64,000 nt of DNA from positions 1,736,001-1,800,000 of the forward strand of contig JAXBDG010000009.1 of assembly GCA_036320915.1 (NCBI GenBank), written 5' to 3'. The stretch comes from Linnemannia elongata. Its lineage: Eukaryota > Mortierellomycota > Mortierellomycetes > Mortierellales > Mortierellaceae. The notes beneath the pieces are model-generated. The model was not told where the DNA came from, made no database searches, and worked only from the letters and a program-made list of their open reading frames with translations. Of this stretch, positions 42,979-54,572 are shown in pieces; positions within the stretch are counted from its first letter, which is position 1, and every line of letters begins with the position of its first letter. A program made the position numbers and the translations under genes.

Positions 42979-45804
42979 TCATTTGAAGAGGCTGGTGAAC
43001 TTTTGTAATATGTTGCGGTGCTCCTTGCCCATCCCATGGCCACCAGGTCCCATGCCATTATGGCCGTGTCCATATACACCAATAGGCCCATTGAGCTGGC
43101 CATTGAGTTGGTTGTTGTATCCAAAGCTGCCGGTTCCATACAAGGTCCCTTCCTTAAGCGTGACCTCGGGTCGCGACAGGATCTGGAGACAGTCGTGATG
43201 ACCCAAGTCCTTGGCAAGAGTCAACGCCTGGAGCAGCACCTTGGGTGTAATCACATAGATCGGGTTGGCGCCTCCAATCATATTGGCGTTGGCGCTCGCG
43301 TTGGTGAACGATCCGACATGGCCACTGCCGCCTTGGATGGCGGTGAGTTTGGGCGACCCCACCGTGTCGGCAGCATTGTTGCGGTGGCCCATGTATCCAT
43401 GCAATGCCGCAGATCCAGGAGACGATTGGGCTGAGCAAGGGGATGGAATCGAAGGCGGCGTTCCATGTCCGCCGTTGTTGGCGAACGGCATTGGCACAGA
43501 TCCTCCATGTGGTAGGCTGGGAATGTTAATGTTGCCGCTGCTGCCGTTGTTAGTGGTATAAGATGATGCTGAGGAGTGGTGGACAAACGGATGCTGTGGG
43601 CCAAAGAACGACTGTGATGACTGTGTTGACGATGGCGATGGTGAGGGTGAGGATGATGTCGCTGAGAAGCTGGTCGGTGCATAGTAGAACTTGAGAAGAA
43701 GCCGCACCAGGTGAACTTTGTCGTCGTTCACAGCCTCCCAAAGTGGATCGTTAAAGTATCCTGTCGTCAGGATTCCGTTGGCACCTTGTCCCTCCAACTG
43801 ACCCAATCCCATGCTTTGGCGTCGATCCCGGCCCCAGATCATGTACGGGTTCGCTCCAAAAGCCATCAGGATCTCAACCTCGGCCCATAGCTCCCGCTCA
43901 ACGGCGATCAATAGCGGGATGCTCTTTTTATCGTTAGCAACGCAATTGACGTCGGCCTTGTTGTCGCACAGTAGTTGGACGACCTCCTCTGCCAGAGTAT
44001 CGCCCTTGGTCATAAAGAGCAAGACGACATGGAGGATCGAGACTCCACGCTCATCATGCGCATTGACATCAGCTCCCTGAATGATAAGCTGCTGGGCTGC
44101 CTTCCAAGAACGGAACCGTACGGCGGTGTAGAGCGGGCTGATAGGAGATCCGTGTTCCAGCCGAATGTCAGGTGCGTTGACAAGAAAGACAACACTCGCC
44201 TGTGAGTGAGCAATAATGGCCAGGTGCAACAACGAGTTTCCGTTTCCATCAACAATGTTGGGATCGCCGCCCTGTGCCAGGTAGACCTGTAGAATTCTGT
44301 CCTGTGCTGGTCGTTCCTGAAGGGCACGGATGACTTGGTCCTCGGTAATGGTCGGTGCGTTGGCGTGGTTGAGGATGCTTCGTCCGCCATTGGAGCTCGT
44401 TGTCGATTGGACACTGGCTCGGTTGGGGTTGGGGCTAGCGCCAGACCGCGAGACTTCCATACCCGCATGCGGTGACCGTATAGGGACCAAGGTGGGTGAA
44501 GCTCGGTAGCTTTGTTGGGAGGGATTATAGGGTGAGGCGGTGGGCGATCCTGGAGGCTTGATGGTGGATGCCAGGCTGTTGGTACTGCTGATACTGCCAT
44601 TGTGGGCATAATGTTGCAGGAGGTGGGCGCTCGAGTTAGGTTGACTGTACAGGGTATTGAAGGTACTCGTGCTGCTGCCGCTCTCCTCCCGCTGACGTGC
44701 TCCTTTACTTAATCCGATATCCTGCGTTGGGACAAGGGGAGATCCGACATTCACGTGCCTGAGCTTCGACGGTGACGATAAAGTAGTGGGTCCTGGTCCT
44801 GGTCCACCTGCTCCTCCTGCCGATGATGCTACTACTGCGTCTAGACCAGCCGCTGTGACGGGTTTTGCAATGGCTGCTGGAAAGGCGCCGATGGCGACCG
44901 CTGTCCCTGCATGATCTATCTGCTCGCCTAGAACCCAACCATCATCGAAAAAATGGATCGAACGCACTTGATTTCCTGGCCGAAGCGACATCTCGTCCTG
45001 ATTACTGGCGTGGAAGGGGAGGACGATGGTCAGTCGTCCTCCTGGTTCTGCTCCTGGGGTTCCTCCAGAACGCAGGGACACCCTAGTTGTTGGGACGTAG
45101 CACTGGCTTTCCAAAGAACAGTACTGTAGTGGAAAGAAGCCATGACGAGCACTCGTCCGCTTGTCGGGCTTCATAACAGAGCCCATACACCAGAGGTCAT
45201 CAAACTCGCGACTGACGAGAAGAATGTCGCCTTTCTTGAAGGAAAGTTCGTCGTGATCACGGGCGATGTAGTCCCACCAGGCGTAGAACTGCGCGATGTA
45301 CTGGAACGAGGCTGGGCGGCCATTTGGTTTTGGACTGGGGTTAGTGGGCACTTTGGCGAGGGGTGGGAGAGGTGGCAGGACCCTTTCGGAGGGTGAATAA
45401 TTGGCTGTTGGACGGCTTGTTGGGTCGATAGTCCTTGGGTGTCCAAGGTTGGTCTCTGCGAGGTTGGTGTAGGAAGAACTGGGGGAGAACGACATTGTGG
45501 AAGCTGTAGTTACTGGTGCGAGGACAAGGTTTGAGGAAGAAACCGTTGTTTGACTCTGACCGGAGGGCAATGCTGAGGTTGAGAGGTTCTTGTGGCGAAA
45601 GAGGCCAAAGGGCGTTGTCTCCTGGCTGAGGGGTGACCGTGCGGAGGGCTGGTGAATATTATAGAAGGCCACTGGATTGTTGGCTGGGGCCATCCCTGAA
45701 GTGCTGCCTGTACTGCCGTTGCTTCCTATGCTTCCGCCGCTCGAGGATGAGTTAGGCAGCCGTGGGCGGTGGTGCTGATTCTGGTGCGAGCCGGTGGGTA
45801 TCAT
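42979..45804 (-). CDS. SH3-SH3-ankyrin repeat scaffold protein
   Basis: A single 941-codon exon. Residues 1 to about 160 are low-complexity Ser/Gly/Pro. The first SH3 domain (about 165-230) has WWDYIARDHDELSFKKGDIL and FDDLWCMGSV, the ALYDY/ELSF/GD-x-I pattern. A second SH3-like domain (about 248-312) has IVLPFHASNQDEMSLRPGNQ and FDDGWVLGEQ. Ankyrin repeats span about 510-690, with DGNGNSLLHLAIIAHSQASV, DVNAHDERGVSILHVVLLFM and LLIAVERELWAEVEILMAFG. A Ser/Gly/Asn linker and a short conserved tail (LLQALTLAKDLGHHDCLQIL) follow. This suggests a cytosolic scaffold for polarity, actin or endocytosis; specific partners cannot be inferred. The AGGTGA-rich upstream 2.9 kb is its long leader/promoter. 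It converges with the zinc transporter. Confidence 0.88.
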   Translation of the reverse strand: MIPTGSHQNQHHRPRLPNSSSSGGSIGSNGSTGSTSGMAPANNPVAFYNIHQPSARSPLSQETTPFGLFRHKNLSTSALPSGQSQTTVSSSNLVLAPVTTASTMSFSPSSSYTNLAETNLGHPRTIDPTSRPTANYSPSERVLPPLPPLAKVPTNPSPKPNGRPASFQYIAQFYAWWDYIARDHDELSFKKGDILLVSREFDDLWCMGSVMKPDKRTSARHGFFPLQYCSLESQCYVPTTRVSLRSGGTPGAEPGGRLTIVLPFHASNQDEMSLRPGNQVRSIHFFDDGWVLGEQIDHAGTAVAIGAFPAAIAKPVTAAGLDAVVASSAGGAGGPGPGPTTLSSPSKLRHVNVGSPLVPTQDIGLSKGARQREESGSSTSTFNTLYSQPNSSAHLLQHYAHNGSISSTNSLASTIKPPGSPTASPYNPSQQSYRASPTLVPIRSPHAGMEVSRSGASPNPNRASVQSTTSSNGGRSILNHANAPTITEDQVIRALQERPAQDRILQVYLAQGGDPNIVDGNGNSLLHLAIIAHSQASVVFLVNAPDIRLEHGSPISPLYTAVRFRSWKAAQQLIIQGADVNAHDERGVSILHVVLLFMTKGDTLAEEVVQLLCDNKADVNCVANDKKSIPLLIAVERELWAEVEILMAFGANPYMIWGRDRRQSMGLGQLEGQGANGILTTGYFNDPLWEAVNDDKVHLVRLLLKFYYAPTSFSATSSSPSPSPSSTQSSQSFFGPQHPFVHHSSASSYTTNNGSSGNINIPSLPHGGSVPMPFANNGGHGTPPSIPSPCSAQSSPGSAALHGYMGHRNNAADTVGSPKLTAIQGGSGHVGSFTNASANANMIGGANPIYVITPKVLLQALTLAKDLGHHDCLQILSRPEVTLKEGTLYGTGSFGYNNQLNGQLNGPIGVYGHGHNGMGPGGHGMGKEHRNILQKFTSLFK

Positions 45805-46227
45805 GTAGTGTTTGCTGAAGAGGCGATTGGTGATGCTGCGTTCGAGATATCCGTTGTGGTATTAAGATAAGTAGTCGGGGTAAAAAAAAGAAAAAAAAAA
45901 AAACTAAGGTTGCCAAAGATGAAAGCGAACGGTTGTGATGGTTTTGGTGGTGGGTTATCCAAGCGCAAGAAGGGATGGGATCATGGCTGAAAAAGGGACG
46001 TCTCTGGATTAAACGATTCCAGCTGCGGGTGGTGCGGATCGAAAAAAGACTAGTGTGTAAGAGAGAGGGAGAGAGAGTGCAGGAGGGGGTTGTCGCGAGC
46101 GGGAATCCTGACCTAGAATGTTCCTGGCTGCAAGTGCAAGTACAAGGAGACGACGTATGAAAAAGTAAAAAGTAAGAGAGCCGTGAGTAAGTATGAACTG
46201 AAGCGACTAAACGAAAGAAAATAACCT

Positions 46228-46262
46228 GAGAGTGAATGAGAGTGAATGAGAGTGAATGAGAG
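46228..46262. repeat. 10-bp tandem repeat, unit GAGAGTGAAT
   Basis: Three and a half copies of GAGAGTGAAT. Confidence 0.9.
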
Positions 46263-47283
46263 AGAGTGCTAAAGTGAGAGAGCAATGAGTTGCTCGTCGT
46301 TCTCTCCTTGTTGGGTGGAGTAAGAAAGAGGTATGGGGATCCAACTGTTTGATGATCGAGCAAAGTGGAGGAGGAGGAGAGGTCGCACTGTCCCTCTCTG
46401 TCTGTCAAACTATGTTTTGTCTTGACTGAAAGTCAGCTCATAGGGTGCAAGTGAATCCCGATGGAGCAAAAAAAAAAAAAAAGGAGATCGAGCGAGAGGA
46501 GGAGGAGCGCAGGCGGGAGGAAGGACGATGGGTGCAAAAGGGGGGTAGAGGAGAGATATCGTGTGTCAGGACGAGCAACAAGACTGGCTTTAGTCAGTTG
46601 ACAGGCAGGAAGGAATAGTCGTAGTATGACTACACCTTCTACTGCTGACACTTTCTACTTTTTTTTTTTTTTATTTTTATGTCAAGAACGAAGGGGCTTC
46701 AGGAGAAGGCGCAGGTGTCGTGTTTTTCAAGGTTGGTCGAAAGTGAGGGGAGAGAGAGTAGAAGGAGAGTAGGAGGACTGGTGGCAAAGTGGATGAGTAA
46801 GAGTTGTTACAGGTAATTTACCCAGGGCTCAAGCGAGGAATGTGGATGAGTTGAGTTGAGAAAGGAGGACTTTTGCTTGATCTCTCGCGACGGGCGATGC
46901 GAGAAGGGTGAAAGGAGAAGGGAAGGGGACGTTGGACTGGATGAAGAAAAGGAAAGGAAAATAAAGTCGACAGGAGGAGGAAGGAGGAGAGGAGAAGAGA
47001 AGAGGAGGAAGAGGAAAGAGGAAAGAGTCGAAGGAAGAGGATGCAGGAATGAAAGAGGGCGATGAGGGAGGGAGGGAGGGAGGGAGAAGAGAAAGAGAAA
47101 GAGAGAGGGGTAGAGGGAGGAAAAGGGGTGCGAGAGGAGGAGGAGGAGGAGAGAGGAGGATAGGTGAAAGGAAGGAGTGAACGGAAATGGACAGAAAAGA
47201 AGACTCGAAGGAAAAAGAAGCAGCGAAAGGGCGAAAGGAACAAATACAAAAAGACTTTTTATTTTTTTTCAATGAAGAGTTTT

Positions 47284-47378
47284 GAGAGTTGAGAGTTGAG
47301 AGGTGAGAGGTGAGAGGTGAGAGGTGAGAGGTGAGAGGTGAGAGGTGAGAGGTGAGAGGTGAGAGGTGAGAGTTGAGA
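47284..47378. repeat. 8-bp minisatellite, unit GAGAGGTG
   Basis: About ten tandem copies of GAGAGGTG, with GAGAGTTG variants at both edges, about 95 bp in all. Confidence 0.96.
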
Positions 47379-48680
47379 GAGTTGAGAGAGGGAGAGAGAG
47401 AGAAGTCAGGGGAACCTCTTTTTTCCTTTGAAATTGAATGATGAATGGGGTGATAGATGGACATGGACCATGGACCACAGAGGACGGACAATAATTTGCC
47501 AAAATACAAAACAACAAACACAAACACAAACATCATTTGAACCACTCTCTCTCTCTCTCCCTTACCAATACCTTCCATCGATCATTACGGCCCATTAACC
47601 ATCGTCTGCCGGTATGCCAACCCCGCCTCTTTACCGCACCCTCCTGCGGCAGAGTTCCTTTTCATGGTGTCTGATTTTTGCCAGAAAGAGCAAACGTGGT
47701 GCTGTCAATTCGCATCTTTATATCTCTCCATGCCCGAGTCTGGATTGTTTGTATCATGGCAACATAGACCACAGGCAGACTCAAATACTCTTCCATTATT
47801 GTTCTCGACAACCAAATCGACGGAATAAAGGGATAACTTCCTATTCATCCATTCGTCCAGGCTGTGCCCTTTTTTCCTCATCATCACCACCATAGCCCAC
47901 ACTCCCACTCCGCGGAGGCAAAAAAAAAAAAAAAAAAAGGACCATGACTCGTCTTGTGAAGATACGAGATGTGCATCGGTGCTATGCCGAGTAAGTGGTA
48001 AAGAGGGGTATTGACATGATGCTCATCAGCTCGATACGACACGTCCACATCTTCCGATCTCCTCTCTCTTTCTCTCACTCAATTACCCCCATCGTTGTTC
48101 AACTTCTATCCCCTCCCTTTTTTTCAACTCTTTTTTTTTTTTTTCCTCCCGTCATCTTGCCAAATGGTCAAAGAGAGGGAAAGAACAGATCTTCCAAGGG
48201 CTGGATTTTGTGCGGTCTCACTCCCACCCTGGACACGTTCCTCCTCCCTTGTGGATCCCGCCACCTGTTTGAATTTTTGAAACGATCCAGGCTCAAGCTC
48301 ATTCACCCGGAACACAAAAAAAGGAGGAACAGAGCTGGGAGCGGGCAGGAGGTTAATGGCTGTCATCAATCCTATGCATAGATGGATCCTGTATCAACCT
48401 GACACACATAAGCGTGGGTGAGCACGGAGACAGGGTACACAACGAGGACAAGGAAAGACACAGGGACATGTATCCATCGCTTATTGATCATTCATCGTCT
48501 TTTTTCCCCCTTTCTTTCTTTTTCTTTCTTCGTAATGATCCCGCTGACATACCATTGACCACTTCTGATGGTCCTGACAACCCCTTAACTTTGGCCACCA
48601 AATGAAAAAACGTCAGTCTTTCGCGACTCGTGTGCCTGACCCCATCCCTTCCCCATTTACTTAAGCATCAACCGACACTC

Positions 48681-50165
48681 ATGGAGGCCAGGAAACTCAT
48701 AAGCGAGGCACATCTCATCGTCCACCAGTTCCTTGAGTCCCAGGGCTACACCGATGCCCTCGCTACGTTCCTTCGCGAGGCAGCGCCTGTCCTCGAGGAC
48801 ATTCCCAAGAGCCTGCCCACTCCCAAGCCCCTCCTAGAGACCCTGACCGACATCAGAATGAACCAACTCCACAGCCAGCTCGGACAACTCAATATGGCCA
48901 GGTACAATCAATTGCGATGATATTTCACGCCAACTGAACTGTCCGCACGTTGCTTCTGACATTGCTATCACTTTCTAATAATCATCATTAGTGAAATCGA
49001 AGAACAGGACTTTGCAACGCCTGGCAATAACACCATGCCCAACGAGATTGGAACGATTTACAAGGATACCCACTCTGTCAACATCATTCTCGCAAGGACA
49101 GCAAGCGTTTCGGTTGCGCCAGCATGGCAGGATCTCGAGGCCAACCCAGAGATGACTTCCAAGACAGTTCAGGCCCTGATTTCTGCTGCTGCTGATCGCA
49201 CTGTCAAGTTCACACTTTTGGACCAACCACACGGCGACGACCAGCCAGGACAAGTCTTCAAGATTTTCCAGCCTCACGAAGGCGCCGCACTCGACATTGA
49301 TTTCCACCCTCATCACCCCGAGTTGATGCTGACCAGCGCCATGGACAAGTCTGCGGTTCTCACCAACACCATCACGGGAGAGCAACACCAAAAGTTCAAG
49401 GACCACACAAAGTTTGTCATTCGCGCCAAGTTTGCCATGGATGGATCTGCCATCATCACCGGCGCTCACGATAAAACCGTCAATATTTACAAAGTCAACG
49501 AAGACCGCAATCAGAACAACGGCAGCTTGCCAACATATGTTCTCGACAAGACCCTGAATTTCAAGGGTGCTGTCGAAGGCATGTGTGTTCTCCCGCCTTC
49601 CAAGAACCGTTCCCCAACCGTCGTCATTGGAACACGAGACGACAACTACCTCCACTATGTCGACTTGACCAACTACAGCATTGTCAAATACAACATGAAC
49701 GCCAACAAGGATGACTGGGTCTCATTCACGCCCATGGAGATCTCGGCCTCACCCCACAACGAGGGAGGATACTTGCTTATCTCGACGGATTCGCCTACGG
49801 GACGTCAGATCCTGTTCAGAACAGACTCAGCACTTCAACTGTTCGACTATTACGGTGTTCCTACAGATGGATTCTCGACGCCGCGCCATGTTTGGGACCG
49901 AAGTGGCAAGTACTTTTACGTCACCGGCAATGACAACAAGATCTACTGCTTGAGTGTGGGCACTCAGAAAGTTGTCGGCACACTGGACGGACATACGTCG
50001 GTGGTGCGTGGGTTGTACATGGACCACGCTAGAAATATGCTTGTCAGCTGCAGTTTTGACAAGACTGTCCGGACATGGATCAACGCATCCACGGTGGCTG
50101 CCTCCAGCAGTGCGCCTCCAGCTCTTCATCCGTCAGATAGCAGCGATATGGCCCTCGACCACTGA
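48681..50165 (+). CDS. LisH domain and WD40-repeat protein
   Basis: Exons 48681-48901 and 48992-50165 join in phase to 464 residues. I chose ATG 48681 because the LisH domain starts right after it: LISEAHLIVHQFLESQGYTD, ALATFLREAA (about 6-35). Then comes a linker and a WD40 propeller region (about 120-440), seen in GAALDIDFHPHHPELMLTSA, HTKFVIRAKFAMDGSAIITG, AHDKTVNIYKV, GKYFYVTGNDNKIYCLSVGT and LDGHTSVVRGLYMDHARNML with SFDKTVRTW. Such proteins are usually dimeric scaffolds or substrate receptors of ubiquitin ligases or chromatin complexes; I cannot name the ortholog. The stop overlaps an AATAAA (50165-50170), and the next gene starts only 185 bp later. Confidence 0.88.
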
Positions 50166-50350
50166 ATAAAGTTGGAAGTCGATATGATGTGACTGGTGCA
50201 GAGGCGGTGCTCCTTGGTGGCCAATTTCGACCTAAGGCGCGTTCCCTTTTTTACTTCTGCCCTGCGCCTGCGCTCTTTCTCTTTTTCTTCTCACTCAAAA
50301 ACAAAGCACCCCCACCCAACCAACCACTCGCCATACACACCCGCACTACC

Positions 50351-52274
50351 ATGGTCGACGCACAAACAATCACTGACAACGAGCGTTGGGCTGGCGTCTA
50401 CAAGCTTCTCGACCGCCACAGTCTTATCCACCCCGAGTTCGAACCCCAGGAAGAAGTAAAAGAACTCTCCCATGCATTCGCTGACTGCGGATGACCAACT
50501 GCCGTGCCACCACAAGACAATTGCATGGAAAAGAAAAAAACAATGCTGCGGCCCCTTCCTGGACCTTCATTGCTAATCGCGATGCTTTGTTTTAACTCTT
50601 ATAGATCAAGGAGTTCATTCAGACCTGCAAGATTCTCGTCATTGGTGCCGGTGGTCTTGGCTGCGAAATCCTCAAGAACCTGGCCTTGTCGGGCTTTTGC
50701 GATATTCACGTCATCGATATGGACACCATTGACGTTTCGAACTTGAACCGTCAGTTCTTGTTCAGGTACGCTTGGAGCTGAGATTGACGTGTTTCATTCT
50801 CTTATATCTCGATGCTTTCTCAATCGTCAAACAAAATGACTGACGCTCTTTCTGATGTCGTTTAGACGCGCTGATGTGGGCAAGCCCAAGGCAGTTACCG
50901 CAGCTGCCTTTATCAACAAGCGTGTCCAAGGCGTTACCGTCACACCGTAAGTGCCTATCATACATCCAGCTCCCTACGTTGTCTACTTTGCGACAATGAA
51001 TTGTTCGATTGACAAACCCAACTTACGACGGAAAATAGACATTACTGCAAGATTCAGGACAAGGACGAGGACTTTTACTCGGAATTTGCCCTTGTCATCT
51101 GCGGTTTGGACTCGATTGAGGCTCGTCGCTGGATGAACGCTACTTTGGTCGGTATGCGAGATGAAGACAACCCCGACTCTCTCAAGCCCTTGATTGACGG
51201 AGGCACCGAAGGATTCAAGGGTCAGGCCCGTGTTATCCTCCCCGGAATCACGTCCTGCTACGAGTGCTCGATGGATATGTTGAGCAAACCCACTGGATTC
51301 CCACTGTGTACCATCGCCAACACACCTCGTTTGCCTGAGCACTGCATTGAGTGGGCGCATATCCTTGAGTGGCCCAACGTGCATGGTGGTAAGTTGAAGG
51401 AATGGTCTTTCGACATTCAATTTGTTTCATGAAGAACATCAAAAGTAGACAGACGAACTCACAGGAACTGTGTTGCTATGACATGATATAATAGAGCGCA
51501 AGATGGACACCGATGATCCCAAAGATATCCAGTGGCTCTATGAGACTGCTCTTGCCCGTGCGAGGCAGTATAACATCCAAGGAGTCACCTACAGCTTGAC
51601 ACAGGGCGTCGTCAAGAACATTATTCCCGCCATTGCCGCCACCAACGCCATCATAGCTGGTGAGCTCCCTTTTTTTTGCGACTATGGTGCATTTTTCTCG
51701 TTGTGAAAAGGCAACATGTCAGTGCTGACACTCGCCTTACCTACATTTCATTTCTCCCATAGCATCGTGCTGTAACGAGGCGCTCAAGATCGCGACGACA
51801 TGTGCCAAGAACTTGAACAATTACATGATGTACAGCGGCAACGACAGTGTTTACACCTACACCTTTGAACATCAGCGAAAAGACGACTGCCCCGTGTGCA
51901 GTACATCAGCCACCAAGCTTGACTTCAAGGGCGACAAAACTCTCGAAGAGTTGATGGACTACCTCAAGGAGAAGCCCGACGTGTACGTATCTCATATGTC
52001 TTGTTTTGGTTCTAATATATATAGTTACAGATGCAGACTTTGAATGCTAACCTACATCCTTTCTTTCTTCATCACATTTGACAGCCAATTGAAGAAGCCC
52101 AGTTTCGCTGTTGGAGGTAAGCCCTTGTACATGCAGGCACCCAAGCAGCTGGAGGAGGCGATGCGCCCCAACCTCCAGAAGCCCCTCAGCGAGCTTTTCT
52201 CGAGCGGTGACGAGCTGACTATCACCGACTCGACCCTTCCCTTCAGCTTGCAGGTCATTGTGACCTTTATCTGA
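50351..52274 (+). CDS. UBA3: NEDD8-activating enzyme E1 catalytic subunit UBA3
   Basis: Eight exons (50351-50455, 50605-50765, 50866-50946, 51039-51388, 51495-51659, 51763-51982, 52085-52274 as modelled) join in phase to 423 residues. The ATP-binding fold has [20 protein letters not shown] and [17 protein letters not shown]; the adenylation region has [29 protein letters not shown] carries zinc-binding cysteines, and [20 protein letters not shown] contains the catalytic Cys before T-I-A-N-T-P-R. The second zinc pair is CPVCSTSA. The C-terminal ubiquitin-fold part (about 340-423) ends SLPFSLQ-type. UBA3 pairs with APPBP1/ULA1 to load NEDD8 onto UBC12 and so drives cullin neddylation. AATAAA at 52312-52317. 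It is followed in tandem by SAE1, 184 bp away. Confidence 0.95.
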
Positions 52275-52458
52275 TGAATGATCGTTGTTCCTGAAAAGTT
52301 GTCTCTTGAAAAATAAAGTATCGCGCTTTCACCAGCTAAAAAAGTGACTGTTCTTGAAACAAACATTTATGTGTTTAAACGTTCAAGCGAACACCTTGGC
52401 TCGACCTGCTTTCCCTTTCCATTCGACATTCTTTCCACCCCAAGCAACAACACTTACA

Positions 52459-54422
52459 ATGGAGCACAAAATCACCGAAGGTGAGAGCACATAAAACAAC
52501 AGTTATGGCGTCAGCATTGTTGCTTAGTTCAGTGAGCAATCCGTGATTCTCATCTATGACCGCCTCGCCTTTTGCCACCATGCAATCACTTGACTAGATG
52601 AGGCGGCTTTGTACGACCGTCAGATTCGACTCTGGGGCCTGGAGGCTCAGCACAGGTAAGCCAGGGACGACACCCTTGTAGAACTGCATTGCCTTAATTG
52701 CTATGCGCTGGATCACGCTTGATATGTATCATTGCAGCTATGGCGGCGATAAAATATCTTTGGGAATGATCGATGCTTATATCCGCGTCTGCTGCTATCT
52801 TCATACCAATATAGGATGAGAAACGCGTCGATCTTGGTTGCAGGGATGCGGGCGTTGAGCAACGAAGTTTGCAAGAACATTGTTTTGGCAGGAGTCGGGT
52901 CGATCACCATTTTGGAGCACGAGACTGTGACCGAGGAGGACCTTGGCGCTCAGTTCTTCCTTCGCCAGGAGGACATTGGTCGCAATGTACGGACATCAGG
53001 AAACACGAATCATGTCTCTTGTTGGGCTCTTTGCGTGAAAACTATGACTTTTGGACTCCTTGGACTCACCAGTTTCATTTAATCATTTCCACGGCTATTA
53101 GCGTGGAGAGGCGGCAGCAGAAAAGGCGAGACTATTGAACCCAAGAGTCAATGTTATCGTGGATAAGGAGGATATTGCTCAGAAGCCCACCTCGTACTTT
53201 TCACAGTTTAACGTCGTCTGTCTCACAGGATGCAGCCCTGAACAAACGGTGCGTGTTTCAAACAGAATGAACCCAACCCCCCTACCAAACGGGGAGGCAG
53301 GAGCGACTGTAATGTAGATTTGAAATGACAAACATGATTCTGAACATCTTTTTTTTACTATGTATTATAGATCCGGATCGATGATGCTTGCAGGGAAACC
53401 AAAACAGGATTCTATACTGCAGGAGTTCATGGATTCTTTGGATACGCGTTCTGCGACCTTACACACCACGAATACCGCGAGTAAGGGAGCAGTTTTTTTT
53501 CAACGTTGCCAGGGCACATCTATTGTGGCCACTAGTGAAGACGCCTCCATTACTAACGCGCGAAAGATTTGATCCGCCAATTACACGTTTATCGCAGAGA
53601 GATAAAGGAGACATCATTAGACAAGGGCAAGGAGCCAGAGACAACCACCTCACACCTTAGCCAGGATTATGACAGTCTAGCCAGCACACTCGAGACGAGT
53701 TGGGGCTACCCCAAGCCCAAGGCTCTCAAGCGCAAGGTCTCTCCACTTTTCTTTGCCATCCAGAGTAAGTCTCTTGATACATCAGGAAAATGGAAGTTGT
53801 GCATTGAATGACTGTCGGTTGTTCGTTACGCAGAGCTTTAAGACGAAACTCTGAATTTATACATGCATTTATAGTCCTTTGGTTGTTCCAGCTTGCACAT
53901 GGCGGAAGGTTGCCACAAGTCAGCAGTCAAGACGACTTGGAGGCATTGTTCAAATTGCGGGATGAGAGGTTACAGTCTGCTCAGGTCGATGGTGGCTTTG
54001 TAGACAACGACTTGCTGCAGTAAGTCCTTTTTCAGGTTCTATTGTGCACATGTCACTTGGACTAGCCTTGAAGGAAGTCATAGCAAACGATCGTTACTCA
54101 AAGCTTCTCAAATCTTTCATAATTATTTGTAGGACACTTGTTGGTACGGTGTCAGCAGAGATTGCACCTGTGTGTGCTATTGTCGGAGGCTTCCTTGCAC
54201 AGGACATTCTCAAGACTCTGTCAGGCAAGGATGCACCTCTCCTCAACTACTTTTTGTATAATGGCATCGAAGGTATAGATTCTCATGGCCTTTCTTTTCC
54301 TTTCCTTGGGTGTTCCTTAAAGAAATGTCAGCTACTGACATGGGATTGTAATAATACAAATCTACTTTGTGACTCTGATAGGTACTGGGCTAGTTCATCA
54401 TGTTCAGAAGAAGAACGCTTGA
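52459..54422 (+). CDS. AOS1: SUMO-activating enzyme subunit 1 (SAE1/AOS1)
   Basis: Nine exons: 52459-52480, 52598-52655, 52815-52986, 53102-53248, 53371-53480, 53598-53764, 53875-54019, 54133-54272 and 54382-54422. They join in phase to 333 residues; human SAE1 has 346. The first coding exon is 22 nt. The start EDEAALYDRQIRLWGLEAQH is the E1 N-terminal signature. Then come ASILVAGMRALSNEVCKNIV, TEEDLGAQFFLRQEDIGRNR and FNVVCLTGCSPEQT. GFYTAGVHGFFGYAFCDLTH is the Rossmann half, and EIAPVCAIVGGFLAQDILKT the conserved C-terminal segment. The catalytic Cys domain and ubiquitin-fold domain belong to partner UBA2, so their absence is normal. Acceptor 53598 (ATCGCAG) was chosen over the AG at 53566, which breaks frame. 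AATAAA at 54544-54549. Confidence 0.93.
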
Positions 54423-54572
54423 GTTGGCCACTTTTTCACTACCGATGTTCATGTCACTCTAACCCACCAAATGAACGTTGGTATTTAAGAGGAAGGCAAG
54501 AACATCCGACAGAGTTTAATTGCACAAGTGAGGGAGATACGACAATAAAACTTTGAAAGACAACTATTCATT

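Larger units (their letters stand above)
45805..48680. promoter_or_regulatory. Divergent intergenic region, SH3-ankyrin (-) / LisH-WD40 (+)
   Basis: 2.9 kb without a supported gene. The half next to 45804 is purine-rich on the plus strand, i.e. pyrimidine-rich in the minus-strand leader, as seen for other genes here. It contains a 10-bp tandem (46228-46262), an 8-bp minisatellite (47284-47378) and A15-A19 tracts. Long minus-strand frames across 46830-47580 are Ser/Pro/Phe-rich and repeat-driven. Confidence 0.5.

Noticed and set aside
46829..47578. 249-codon minus-strand frame near the SH3-ankyrin gene
   Set aside because: Its sequence is Ser/Pro/Leu/Phe dictated by the GAGAGGTG array and polypurine DNA. 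No domain is seen, and it lies in the probable leader.
53481..53566. SAE1 intron ending at the AG at 53566, with a nearby TACTAAC branch-like site
   Set aside because: It would start the next exon in the wrong phase (GAA TTT GAT). The AG at 53597 gives an in-phase join (HHEYREEIKETS), so the apparent frameshift disappears.
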